Shown here one piece after another: positions 1-8,693 of a DNA stretch of 64,000 bases. The stretch is from CAYFXE01 sp964347035 (GTDB lineage Bacteria; Acidobacteriota; Aminicenantia; Aminicenantales; Aminicenantaceae), in contig CAYFXE010000008.1 in the NCBI GenBank assembly GCA_964347035.1, forward strand, positions 20,226 through 84,225, read 5' to 3'. Each line of letters starts with the position of its first letter. Position 1 is the first letter of the stretch. The position numbers and the translations under genes were made by a program. The notes below the pieces were generated by a model. That model did not search any database. It saw only the letters and a program-made list of their open reading frames with translations, and was not told the DNA's origin.

Positions 1-1253
1 GAATAACGGATAACATTCATGATTTCTGAAACAGTAAGCCAAGGTTTGATGCTCTTGATGAGCGCGGCCAATCCCGCCGCGTGGGGAGTCGCGGCCGAAG
101 TTCCCGAGCCAAAGGCATAGGGAAATGCACCAGGCTCCCAAAACCAGGTGGGAACCAGGCTGAGGATTCGTTCCCCTGGAGCAGCCACGTCGACCTCAGG
201 GCCGAAATTTGACCAATCGGGACGTAGGTCATCATAGTCTGTGGCCGCCACTGCCAGACAGTAGGCATCATAGGCTCCTGGGTACAGAACAGAGTCAGAG
301 TCATTGCCGGCTGCAGCCACGACGACGACTCCTTCCTGGAAGGCATACCTCACCGCATCTTCTAATCCCTGAGAAGGCACATCCCCACCTAGACTGAGGT
401 TGATCACATCCGCTCCGTTATCCACAGCCCATTCGATCCCCTCGATAATCCAGCTGTAGTAGCCGGACCCTTCCTCATCCATAGATTTGATAGGCAGAAC
501 TCGACAATTCCATGCAACACCAGCGATTCCCTCGCCGTTGTCGGTCGATGCGGCCGCAATCCCGGCCACGTGGGTTCCGTGACCGTTATCATCTGTTGCA
601 TCGAAATCATCGTTGACGAAGTCTCGACCTGTCGAAGAAATCTCATCCCTGATATCCGGATGTTCGAGATCTATTCCTGTATCGATGACGGCAATCACTA
701 TTCCCTCATCACCCTTTGTCTCATCCCAGGCTGAGGTTGCTTTGATATCCGCCCGATCTCTCCCATGTGGGCTTCCTGGAATTCCGATTTCTTGTCCTGA
801 GTTGAAAAGGGCATACTGGAATTCGAAAAAGGTATCATCGGGGGTGACGGTAATGTGGGCAATGTAGTTGGGTTCAACGTACTCGATATCGGGATTCTGA
901 CTCATGACGTAGATCATCTCTTCCACGGTGACATCCTTTGGTAGCTCTAACTGATAGACGTTGACATTTGGAATTCTTTTCATCCTTTTAGTTTTATAAG
1001 CAGTTACTGTGGCTCTAATATCTTGAGTGGAGAGAGAAGGATTAAACTTGACCAGAATTTGGTCTTGAGCATATTTCACTCCCTTTGAGGAGTAAGGTAA
1101 TCCGTTGTTCAACACGCGGAGTTCCTTCGGTTTAAAACGAGGAGGGGACTCTTTTGTCTTCCCTCTCCAGAAATATTGAAAATTAACGGCCGTTACCAAG
1201 ACAAAGATGACCAAGATCACAAATATAATTTTTTCTTTTCTTAGCATCATCAT
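1..1253 (-). CDS. Subtilisin-family (S8) serine peptidase, partial at left edge
   Basis: Exported subtilisin-like endopeptidase, read through the left edge, so its C-terminus is missing. After a hydrophobic N-terminal segment (about residues 9-24) comes a prodomain-like stretch of about 100 residues, then the S8 catalytic domain. All three triad motifs are visible: VIDTGID (Asp), NGHGTHVAG (His) and GTSAATPHAAG (Ser). Three consecutive in-frame ATGs (1253, 1250, 1247) follow a GGAGGAG; the third has the best spacing. The gene is the last of a minus-strand run of envelope genes and lies just past the beta-barrel gene. Family and activity are firm; the substrate is unknown. Confidence 0.93.
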   Translation of the reverse strand, partial: MMMLRKEKIIFVILVIFVLVTAVNFQYFWRGKTKESPPRFKPKELRVLNNGLPYSSKGVKYAQDQILVKFNPSLSTQDIRATVTAYKTKRMKRIPNVNVYQLELPKDVTVEEMIYVMSQNPDIEYVEPNYIAHITVTPDDTFFEFQYALFNSGQEIGIPGSPHGRDRADIKATSAWDETKGDEGIVIAVIDTGIDLEHPDIRDEISSTGRDFVNDDFDATDDNGHGTHVAGIAAASTDNGEGIAGVAWNCRVLPIKSMDEEGSGYYSWIIEGIEWAVDNGADVINLSLGGDVPSQGLEDAVRYAFQEGVVVVAAAGNDSDSVLYPGAYDAYCLAVAATDYDDLRPDWSNFGPEVDVAAPGERILSLVPTWFWEPGAFPYAFGSGTSAATPHAAGLAALIKSIKPWLTVSEIMNVIRY

Positions 1254-1265
1254 CTCCTCCTATAC

Positions 1266-2069
1266 TCAAAAGGAAAATGCGATTTTCACAATAGCTCCAA
1301 AATCAATCCCCCCTTTCCTGAATATCAGGTTGGCTTCCCCCTTTAGAATCAAAGCTCCCGTAAACTCATAGATGGCCCCGGGAGATAGGACAACATTCCC
1401 TTTTCCCTCTATCTTTTTCTCCTCCTCACCGGAGAGATCGAGGATGGCCTGATCTAACTTAAACTTTCCCCAGAGTCTGCTGTAGCTGACGTTGAGAGAA
1501 GGAAAAAAATAATCGAATCCCTTGTAAATGAGGACCGGGCCTATGGTTCCTCTGAGCCAATAGGGTTTGCCCTCGACCGAGCCATCAACATTGAGTCCTG
1601 ATATAGACCATACTTCCTTTCGTCCGGTATAATACATGAGTTGGCCTGAGGCCTCGAAGGTAAAATCTCGGATAGAGAACAGGCTTTTCCTGAGTTCTGC
1701 CCCGACGAGGTATCCCTTCATTCCTCCTGCATCCAGGTCTATGGAGAAAGGGAGTGACCTGAAAATCATAGAATCATAATCAGAGGCGGCATATCCGACA
1801 ACAGGATTGAAGATGAATCCTCCTTGGAGTTCGAATTCCACACTGAGCGTTATGAAATAGGATTTGAGCCAGGAATCGACCTCATCTTCCTCCCATTCTC
1901 CATCCGCATTCTTCGTGAATAAATCGACCTCTCTGTTGAAGTATTCAAACCCGATTCCTGGTTTAATCTTCATTTTTTGGATAAAGCCCTTTTCTTCGGG
2001 CTGAGCAAAACAGAAAGTTAATAACATCACAGAAAATAGTGGAATCAGAACAAAACGACGTGTTTTCAT
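1266..2069 (-). CDS. Predicted outer-membrane beta-barrel protein, unknown function
   Basis: A 267-residue protein with a cleavable signal peptide (MKTRRFVLIPLF..., cleavage near FCFAQ). The body is built of alternating hydrophobic and polar strands and ends in an aromatic residue (IAFSF), the usual C-terminal signature of beta-barrels inserted by the Bam machinery. A GGAGG lies upstream of the ATG at 2069. No named family is recognised. It sits 39 bases after a BamD-like lipoprotein gene and just before the subtilisin gene on the same strand, so co-transcription is likely. The function could be pore or structural; nothing in the sequence decides. Confidence 0.7.
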   Translation of the reverse strand: MKTRRFVLIPLFSVMLLTFCFAQPEEKGFIQKMKIKPGIGFEYFNREVDLFTKNADGEWEEDEVDSWLKSYFITLSVEFELQGGFIFNPVVGYAASDYDSMIFRSLPFSIDLDAGGMKGYLVGAELRKSLFSIRDFTFEASGQLMYYTGRKEVWSISGLNVDGSVEGKPYWLRGTIGPVLIYKGFDYFFPSLNVSYSRLWGKFKLDQAILDLSGEEEKKIEGKGNVVLSPGAIYEFTGALILKGEANLIFRKGGIDFGAIVKIAFSF

Positions 2070-2108
2070 GAAAACCTCCGGACGAAAACTCTGATCTATT
2101 CCGAGGAA

Positions 2109-2894
2109 TCAATCATTAATCCCTTTTTTCTTTTCGATCTCCTCCATCTTCTCCTTAGCCCTTTTGGCATACTTGCTCTCGGGAAAATCTGATATAAGCT
2201 TGGTGAAATAAGGGACACTTTCATCGAATCTCTTCCCCCTAAAGTAAGAATCCCCTAGATGATAGTAGATCTTGTCCATCTTCGAGTAATTAGGGAATTC
2301 GGTGAGGATCTCTTTCAGACGGCTGATTGCGGCTCTATACCCTCCCATCTTATAATAGATATGCCCAATACCGAAAGTATGTTCAGCCAAACGTTCCTCA
2401 CAGTCCTTGATCCTCTCCTGAGATAGTTTGGCCTCTTCACTCAGCGGATAATTGGAGATAACCTTCTTGAACTCGATTAGAGCCTGTTTTGTCTTTGTTT
2501 GGTCTCGACCTGGCTTGAGAACCTTTTTATAGAATGTCATTCCTATCTGGTACTGGGCATAGGCGGACGAAGGGCTTAACGGAAAAAGGGATATGAATTC
2601 GCGATATTCAGAGGCAGCTATAATCATGCTTCCCTCATCCCCTTTATTGAAATAAGAATCAGCGATGGCCAGTTTAGCTCTTTGGGCATAGAAGCTTTTT
2701 GGAAAAGAATCGATGACTTGCCTCAGGTAGAGTCGGGCTTTTTCCACATCTTTCTCCAGATATTCCTCCCCGAGTTTATACAGAGCCTCATCAGAGGAAG
2801 CAATATCAGGAGAGAGCTCAGTCTTTTCCTTCCGGCAGTTCAGCCCGGTCAAGACGAGAAGGCTCATTATCATGAATATTGCTACTCTTTTCAT
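2109..2894 (-). CDS. BamD/YfiO-like TPR lipoprotein
   Basis: Lipoprotein with a signal peptide ending in the lipobox LTGLNC, followed by TPR-like helical pairs along the rest of the chain (recurring patterns of the type A-x-Y-x-x-G and FP-x-S). BamD/YbgF-type proteins anchor in the periplasmic face of the outer membrane and scaffold assembly of beta-barrels or envelope complexes. The ATG at 2894 is preferred over a further-upstream start (2921) because AAGGAAG precedes it and the signal peptide then begins MKRVAIF. The next gene in the transcript is a beta-barrel, which fits an envelope-assembly role. Assignment to BamD itself is tentative, since other TPR lipoproteins look alike. Confidence 0.75.
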   Translation of the reverse strand: MKRVAIFMIMSLLVLTGLNCRKEKTELSPDIASSDEALYKLGEEYLEKDVEKARLYLRQVIDSFPKSFYAQRAKLAIADSYFNKGDEGSMIIAASEYREFISLFPLSPSSAYAQYQIGMTFYKKVLKPGRDQTKTKQALIEFKKVISNYPLSEEAKLSQERIKDCEERLAEHTFGIGHIYYKMGGYRAAISRLKEILTEFPNYSKMDKIYYHLGDSYFRGKRFDESVPYFTKLISDFPESKYAKRAKEKMEEIEKKKGIND

Positions 2895-2930
2895 TTTTAT
2901 CTTCCTTTTTGAGTGCAGCACAAGAAACCT

Positions 2931-3877
2931 TTAAGATGAATAAATATTTTGGAGCCAAGTCCATTCCTCACTGAGACCCTCATAAAGGTCGACCTTGGGT
3001 TCAAAATCCAACTCTTTGNNNNNNNNNNATCGATTTGAGCATAGGTGTGAGGTACATCCCCCTTTTGAGTTTCAACCCAATTGATCTTGATCTTCCTCTG
3101 GCAGATATCCTCCAACAGTGGGAGAATGTCTACTAATCGCCGTCTGTTTCCTCCACCAATGTTGTACGTTTCTCCGACCCGCCCTTTATCCAACGAAGAA
3201 ATGATGGCCTCTATGACATCATCGATATAGGTAAAATCTCTAGTTTGTTTTCCGTCTCCAAAAATAGAGATATGTTTATCCTCTGCGACCGCCCTAAAAA
3301 ACTTGTGAAAGGCCATATCTGGCCGCTGTCTAGGACCATAAACTGTAAAAAATCTGAGAGAGACAGAGGGGACGCCGTGATTTTTCCAGTAGAGAAAGCA
3401 CAGCTGTTCCGCTGCAAGTTTTGTCACTCCGTAAGGCGAGAAAGGCTGGAGAGGGCTTGTTTCACTCATGGGCAGCTCCGGACAAGTTCCGTAAACAGAG
3501 GAAGAAGAGGCAAAGATGAATTTAAAGATCTGGGCCTCCTTCGAGGCTTCGAGCAATTTCTGAGTGGCTTCGATATTGTCCTTGGTGTAGACTGAAAAAC
3601 TCTCTCCCCAACTTGTCCTCACACCGGCTTGAGCCGCAAGGTGAAAAATTTGGTCGACATTTTTCAAGAGCTTTCCCAATTCAAGCCTAGTGAGATCATC
3701 GTCTATGAATTCGAAATCTTTCGCCTTTAATAAGGGCTGAATGTTATGCTCCTTAATCCATCTAGGATAAAAATCCGAAAAGGAGTCCACACCGAGGACT
3801 TGGTAACCTTCCTTGAGAAGTTTCTGACAGAGATGTGAACCGATGAATCCAGAAGCTCCAGTGACCAGACAATTCAT
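2931..3877 (-). CDS. NAD-dependent nucleotide-sugar epimerase/dehydratase, interrupted by an assembly gap
   Basis: Extended short-chain dehydrogenase acting on a nucleotide sugar (UDP-glucose or UDP-glucuronate 4-epimerase type). It shows the Rossmann motif GASGFIGSH at the N-terminus, then SSSSVYG, and the catalytic YGVTK (YxxxK). The ATG at 3877 has GGAGAA upstream; a longer open frame to 4051 has no family homology. A 10-N gap at 3019-3028 breaks the gene. The correct C-terminus after the gap is in another frame: it reads ELDFEPKVDLYEGLSEEW and ends NIYSS at a stop at 2931-2933. The reading frame carried straight across the gap is spurious. It lies between PASTA and BamD-like genes on the same strand. 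Confidence 0.85.
3019..3028. other. Assembly gap (10 N) inside epimerase gene
   Basis: Ten Ns of placeholder length. The coding frames on either side differ although both encode the same family, so the true gap length is not 10 modulo 3. Confidence 0.95.
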
Positions 3878-3962
3878 AATTCTATTCTCCGGGATTCGAT
3901 GAATTCCTGTGCCTGTATTCGCACCAAAAAAACCAAAATAGGAGCTAGAGCGACGGCCCCCA

Positions 3963-4679
3963 TTACTTACTGACCTCCATGGTGATAAGATTTCTCTTCT
4001 GAATACGAAAGCCTTGGGGTGGGAATTGCTTGATGATAATCCCAGGCTCAAGCCCCGGATAATAGGAATATCTTACATCTTCTACTCTAAAATCCATCTC
4101 CTTAAGTCTGGAGATGATTCGACTGGCTCTTTTCCCGATCAAATCAGGCATGAGGTATCTTTTTTCTCTCTCTCCTCGGCTGACGAGGAAACTGACCGGA
4201 GAATTCCTCCCGATCTCCTCCGAAGCTCGGGGCTGTTGGGCAATGATTCTGCCCGCTGCGTACCTGGTTGTATGGATTTGGGATACCTTACCCTTTCTTA
4301 GGCCAGCATCGATTAAATCGGTATGGACAGATTGAAAATTCTTTCCCTCAAGGTTTGGTACTACGACTTTTTCACTGCCCGAACTCAAAACTACGCGAAC
4401 TCTTCTGTATATTTGAATTTTAGAGCCAGGAGAGGGATCCTGAAGAATGACTCGGCCCTGTTCCCAATGGTTGTGGAACTGTTCCCCTTTCTGGATGAGG
4501 AATAACCTTTTTTTTGCCAGCGCTTCCTCTGCTTCCTGTTTTGTTTTTCCAACTAGATCAGGAATGGTTACCATTTCTCCATGGAAGATGATATGGAAGG
4601 AAACATTTGCACTGAGAAAGAAAAGAATCAGGGCTGTTAAGGCGAGCAGAGAAAAATTATACAGCTTATTACCGGACAT
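3963..4679 (-). CDS. Membrane-anchored three-PASTA-domain protein
   Basis: A 238-residue protein with one N-terminal membrane helix (about residues 8-32) and three consecutive PASTA repeats outside the membrane (starting near TIPDLVGKT, VVPNLEGKN and LMPDLIGKR). PASTA domains bind peptidoglycan fragments or beta-lactam-like ligands in PBPs and Ser/Thr kinases. Here there is no kinase or transpeptidase domain, so it is a stand-alone sensor or scaffold. Start at 4679 with a GAAGAAGG upstream. It heads the minus-strand run PASTA-epimerase-BamD-like-barrel-subtilisin and is divergent from the threonine aldolase gene. Domain call firm, role unknown. Confidence 0.85.
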   Translation of the reverse strand: MSGNKLYNFSLLALTALILFFLSANVSFHIIFHGEMVTIPDLVGKTKQEAEEALAKKRLFLIQKGEQFHNHWEQGRVILQDPSPGSKIQIYRRVRVVLSSGSEKVVVPNLEGKNFQSVHTDLIDAGLRKGKVSQIHTTRYAAGRIIAQQPRASEEIGRNSPVSFLVSRGEREKRYLMPDLIGKRASRIISRLKEMDFRVEDVRYSYYPGLEPGIIIKQFPPQGFRIQKRNLITMEVSK

Positions 4680-4773
4680 CCTTCTTCATCAAATCCAAGT
4701 CAATCTATTCCACAGATTAATAACAAAGTATACACGGAAAACGTTACCTATGGAAGATAGTTTTTTTGAGATG

Positions 4774-4802
4774 TTTACTCTGAAAATGATTTTATTTATA
4801 AT
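4774..4802 (+). promoter_or_regulatory. Sigma70-like promoter for the threonine aldolase gene
   Basis: TTTACT (4774-4779), a 17-base spacer and a perfect TATAAT (4797-4802). Transcription would begin about 4809, just ahead of the GGAG at 4816-4819 that serves the downstream start codon. Confidence 0.6.
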
Positions 4803-4828
4803 GGGGCCGAAAGAAGGAGACAAAACGC

Positions 4829-5860
4829 GTGATGGAATACTCAGACTTTCGGAGCGACACGGTCACCCGGCCGACAGAAAACATGAGAAAAGCCATGGCT
4901 GAAGCAGAGGTTGGGGATGACGTCCTCGGAGATGATCCCACAGTCCAGAGGCTAGAATCACTAGCTGCAGAAATGACCGGTAAGGAAGCGGCCTTGTATG
5001 TCCCCTCCGGAACAATGGGAAATTCGATCTCGATTAAGGTCTGGACCAGGGAATTGGATGAGGTCATCGTGGAGGAACGGGCACACCTCTACAACATGGA
5101 ATCAACTCATATGACCTTCATAGCCAGGGTTACTCCTCGGCCTCTCCCTTCTAACCGTGGGGCTATGGATCCAGAAGAAGTGGAACAAAACATCCGCAAG
5201 CCGACCGTCCACATCCCGCGCACGAGCCTGATCTGTGTTGAGAACACCCATAACAACTGGAGTGGGGCCTTGGTTCCGATGGATAATTTGAAAGCTATCC
5301 GGGAGATCGCCGACAGACATGACATCAAAATTCACTTCGACGGAGCTCGGGTGTTCAACGCCTGTCATGCCTCGGGTATCACCCTCAAGGAGTATGCAGC
5401 GATCGGCGATTCCCTGATGTTTTGTCTTTCCAAAGGTCTTTCGGCTCCAGTAGGCTCGATCATCAACGGCCCGAAGGATTTCATCGATTATGCCCGGCGG
5501 GTGAGAAAAGCCTTGGGCGGAGGGATGCGCCAAGTAGGTGTTCTGGCCGCTGCCGGGATCGTGGCCCTGACAGAAATGGTCGACAGGTTGAAAGAAGATC
5601 ACATCAGAGCGAAAAGATTAGCCTCAGCCATAGCCGAGTTACCCGGCATCACCTTTAACCCTGATCACATCGACACAAATATGATTATCTTCGACCTCAA
5701 CCACCCTCGCTATTCCATCCCCGAATGCCTAGAAGCACTTAAAGCAAGAGGAGTGTTGGCCCTCGCCACAAGAGGAGGAATTCGATTCGTTACCCACAAA
5801 GATATTAGCGACGAGGATATAGAGAAAGCCATATCTGTTTTAAGGAGCTTACTATCCTAA
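4829..5860 (+). CDS. ltaE: Low-specificity L-threonine aldolase
   Basis: PLP enzyme cleaving L-threonine or allo-threonine to glycine and acetaldehyde in the cytoplasm. Full length (about 343 residues). It shows FRSDTVTRPT at the N-terminus, GDDVLGDDPTV, the PLP-phosphate region VPSGTMGN, HFDGARVFNA, and the Schiff-base lysine in CLSKGLSAPVGS (about residue 207). Two candidate starts, GTG 4829 and ATG 4832, both follow GGAG at 4816-4819; the GTG has the better spacing. It is a single-gene unit with its own promoter and neighbours on the other strand. It probably takes part in amino-acid catabolism or glycine supply. Confidence 0.92.
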   Translation: MMEYSDFRSDTVTRPTENMRKAMAEAEVGDDVLGDDPTVQRLESLAAEMTGKEAALYVPSGTMGNSISIKVWTRELDEVIVEERAHLYNMESTHMTFIARVTPRPLPSNRGAMDPEEVEQNIRKPTVHIPRTSLICVENTHNNWSGALVPMDNLKAIREIADRHDIKIHFDGARVFNACHASGITLKEYAAIGDSLMFCLSKGLSAPVGSIINGPKDFIDYARRVRKALGGGMRQVGVLAAAGIVALTEMVDRLKEDHIRAKRLASAIAELPGITFNPDHIDTNMIIFDLNHPRYSIPECLEALKARGVLALATRGGIRFVTHKDISDEDIEKAISVLRSLLS

Positions 5861-6000
5861 ATCTGAAATGCGTGAATTTCCTGAAGCAAGAAGACAAAAA
5901 ACATAAAATACGATAATTCAGAAGTGCAGCATTAATATTGCCTGCAATTGTTCCGATACCCGATTTCCCTGTGGTATTGGTCCTCCTGGTTGACCGATTA

Positions 6001-8007
6001 TCAGTCCGGCCCGCTGGTGGGAGGATAGGATCTTTTTTTCTCCCCAAAGATGGCCTGTTCTACTATTTCTGCAATGTCCCAGATCTTCACATCATCCTCC
6101 ATGTTTTTATCCTTTATGGCGTCATCGAACATAGTGACACAGAATGGACAGGCAGTCGCGATCCATTCGGGCTTGGTGGTCAGAGCATCCTCTAAACGTG
6201 CGATGTTCATTCTCTTGCCGATCTTCTCGTCCATCCACATCCATCCACCACCTGCGCCACAACATAGAGAATCGATTCTAGACCGCTTCATTTCCCTGAC
6301 ATCCAGGGCAGGGATTGATTTCAACACCTCTCTTGGAGGCTCGTACATACCGGAGTATCTTCCGAGATAACAAGGGTCATGGTAGGTAAGCCGCTTGGCC
6401 AGAGAATAGTCTAGTTTCAGGCGATCATTTTTGATATTCTCTTGCAGAAATTGAGCATGGTGGATGACTTCACAGTCGAAACCGAGTTGTGAATATTCGT
6501 TTTTGAGTGTGTTGTAACAATGGGGACAAGTGGTGAGAATTTTTTTGATATTATATTGATTGAATGTTTCAATATTCGTTTGCGCTAAAATCTGGTAAAG
6601 ATACTCGTTGCCCACCCGTCTAGCAGGATCACCGCAACATCCTTCCTCTAAACCGAGAATGGCGAATTTTTCTCCGAGGTAGTTGAGGATTCTTGTCAGT
6701 GACATGGCGACTTTCTTGTTACGATCATCGTATGAGCGAATACATCCCACATAAAATAAGTATTCGATATCCTTTCTTTCGATCTCCGACATAACAGGAA
6801 TATCCAGTTCCCTCACCCAATCTGCCCTGGCTTCATGCCCTAAACCCCAGGGATTCGAGCTTTTCTCCAGCCCCCTGAAAGCTGTTGTGAGCTCCTCAGG
6901 AAATTTACTTTCCATCAGCACCTGATAGCGTCTGATATCAACGATCTTATCCACATGTTCAACATAAACAGGACAATGTTCCATGCAAGAACGGCAGGTT
7001 GTGCAGGCCCAGAGAACATCTTCTTCTACGACCTTGCCCACAAGAGGAGGGACTTCCTCAGGTCCCTTCTCATTGGCTTTCGCCTCAATGATCTGAGGGG
7101 CCCTGGCATGGAGATGGTTTCTTAAGTCAATAATAAACTTCTTGGGGGAAAGGGGCTTTTCGGTTAAATACGCCGGGCAATGATCCTGGCACCGGCCGCA
7201 CCTGGTGCAGGCATCCAGATCCATGAGTTGCTTCCAAGTAAACTCCTCGATTTTGCTCACGCCAAAACGCTCGGCCTCCTCATCCTCAAGATCCAAATGA
7301 GAGAGAATCCCCTTGGGCTTGAAAGAACGAAACAATATATTCATCGGAGAGCTAAAGACATGGAAGAGTTTAGAGTAAGGAATATAGGCTATGATTACCA
7401 AAACAAGAAAAAAATGGACCCGGAAAATAACCATTGCTAGTAGAACCTTTGTACTCGTCTCCAAACCTGCTCTATTAAACAGAGCTGCTAGGATGTTTCC
7501 CAAAGGTGCCCACGCCTGCACATCCTTCCCGATCACGGATAACCTCAGGCTCTCAAGGATTAAGCCTGTTAAGAGGATAAACAGGATGAGGATGAGGGCT
7601 ATCAAATCATCAGGTCGATTGTCCAGCCGAGTGGGACGAGATATGTAGCGGCGGTATATCAACAAGATCAAACCCACAATGGCAAATAAGGCGATAATAT
7701 CCAGGGCAAATGATATAGGCTTGGCAATAGCTGGGGGGAGAGTGAAAATGAATTGGATTAGAACGATAACGATAAGTGGAATCACAAATCCGATGAATAT
7801 CATTAGGTGCATAGAGCCAGGATAAGGCTCTTGGAGTATTCTCTGATGGGCGATTCCCTCCACTAGAAGTGATCTTATCCTCGTCCCCATGTTTTCGGAT
7901 CGATCATCTTCTTTTCCTATGCGCCACGCTCGCGTGCGTTTGTAGAATCCCCAAGAGAAGATCATGAGAGCTATCAGAATGAAGAATATATCGAATGTCT
8001 TAATCAT
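6001..8007 (-). CDS. NarI-DsrK/HdrD fusion: membrane cytochrome b plus iron-sulfur heterodisulfide-reductase-like protein
   Basis: A 668-residue fusion. Residues 1-220 carry about five or six membrane helices of NarI/DsrM type, with candidate haem-b histidines (H54, H67, H198, H216). Residues 267-345 hold two [4Fe-4S] motifs (CTRCGRCQDHCP, CTTCRSCMEHCP). Residues 422-623 hold two complete CCG domains with spacing C-x34-CC-x35-CxxC and C-x35-CC-x36-CxxC, as in HdrD/HdrB and DsrK. The architecture implies electron exchange between menaquinone and a cytoplasmic thiol/disulfide or ferredoxin partner. It is last in a seven-gene run with multihaem cytochromes, NrfD and a molybdopterin-type protein. 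No strong ribosome site precedes ATG 8007. Confidence 0.9.
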   Translation of the reverse strand: MIKTFDIFFILIALMIFSWGFYKRTRAWRIGKEDDRSENMGTRIRSLLVEGIAHQRILQEPYPGSMHLMIFIGFVIPLIVIVLIQFIFTLPPAIAKPISFALDIIALFAIVGLILLIYRRYISRPTRLDNRPDDLIALILILFILLTGLILESLRLSVIGKDVQAWAPLGNILAALFNRAGLETSTKVLLAMVIFRVHFFLVLVIIAYIPYSKLFHVFSSPMNILFRSFKPKGILSHLDLEDEEAERFGVSKIEEFTWKQLMDLDACTRCGRCQDHCPAYLTEKPLSPKKFIIDLRNHLHARAPQIIEAKANEKGPEEVPPLVGKVVEEDVLWACTTCRSCMEHCPVYVEHVDKIVDIRRYQVLMESKFPEELTTAFRGLEKSSNPWGLGHEARADWVRELDIPVMSEIERKDIEYLFYVGCIRSYDDRNKKVAMSLTRILNYLGEKFAILGLEEGCCGDPARRVGNEYLYQILAQTNIETFNQYNIKKILTTCPHCYNTLKNEYSQLGFDCEVIHHAQFLQENIKNDRLKLDYSLAKRLTYHDPCYLGRYSGMYEPPREVLKSIPALDVREMKRSRIDSLCCGAGGGWMWMDEKIGKRMNIARLEDALTTKPEWIATACPFCVTMFDDAIKDKNMEDDVKIWDIAEIVEQAIFGEKKRSYPPTSGPD

Positions 8008-8084
8008 TTTTGAACTGAATTTTCTTCGATCAAATTTGTGTCTCTTTTTTTACCAAATTTCCACTCTTTATAAGAACAAGCAAG

Positions 8085-8675
8085 CTACCAGCTTCGCCCT
8101 GGGACCAGGATCACATCATGACAATTCAGACACTTTTGGGTCTTGGGCGGGCCTTCGAATTCCCTCCGGTGACACTCAAGACATTCCGATACAGAGGGAC
8201 GGTTCGTACTGTCTGACAAATATTCATGCCCTGCCGACCGATGACAGTCAACACAAATTAAACCCTCTGTATAGTGAAACCTGTGGTTATATTTTAGAGT
8301 TTTCTTTTTGACCATATACCCTAGATCGAGCACAGCCTCATGGCATTCTAGACACCTTTGTGAAGTCAAGGTATCGTCTGCTAGATATTCAGGAGGAACG
8401 AGTTGATCCCGGGCATGTTTGATGAGGTTCCAATCTTCGGGTACAAGTTTATGACCTCGGGAGTGACAGTGATGACATCTCGTTTTCTCTGCTGGATGTC
8501 CCTTTGACTCTTTCCACATTTCAACAAGCTGGGGATGACACTGTCCACATACCCTTTCGTCAGTTGCCGAGTAACGAATGAAGTAGGCAATAATGCTCCC
8601 TCCACCTATAAGAACGACAATAATCAGGAGGCAAAGGATGACCCAAAATTTCTTTTTGTATCTAGGAAGAGGCAT
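8085..8675 (-). CDS. Membrane-anchored hexahaem c-type cytochrome
   Basis: A 196-residue protein with an uncleaved N-terminal helix (about residues 10-33) followed by six CxxCH haem motifs (CGQCH, CHHCH, CLECH, CVDCH, CLECH, CLNCH), so a periplasmic multihaem domain anchored in the inner membrane. The layout resembles NapC/NrfH or DsrJ-like electron carriers linking the quinone pool to periplasmic partners. It lies 18 bases after the beta-propeller gene and 77 bases before the NarI-DsrK fusion, in the same direction. It is probably a haem relay of the module; the exact partner is not determined. Confidence 0.88.
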   Translation of the reverse strand: MPLPRYKKKFWVILCLLIIVVLIGGGSIIAYFIRYSATDERVCGQCHPQLVEMWKESKGHPAEKTRCHHCHSRGHKLVPEDWNLIKHARDQLVPPEYLADDTLTSQRCLECHEAVLDLGYMVKKKTLKYNHRFHYTEGLICVDCHRSAGHEYLSDSTNRPSVSECLECHRREFEGPPKTQKCLNCHDVILVPGRSW

Positions 8676-8693
8676 TTTATACTTATGTCTTTC

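Noticed and set aside
2897..4051. A single long minus-strand frame covering the epimerase
   Set aside because: Its first 58 residues have no family homology and its last part is the wrong frame after the N gap; the gene is 2931-3877.
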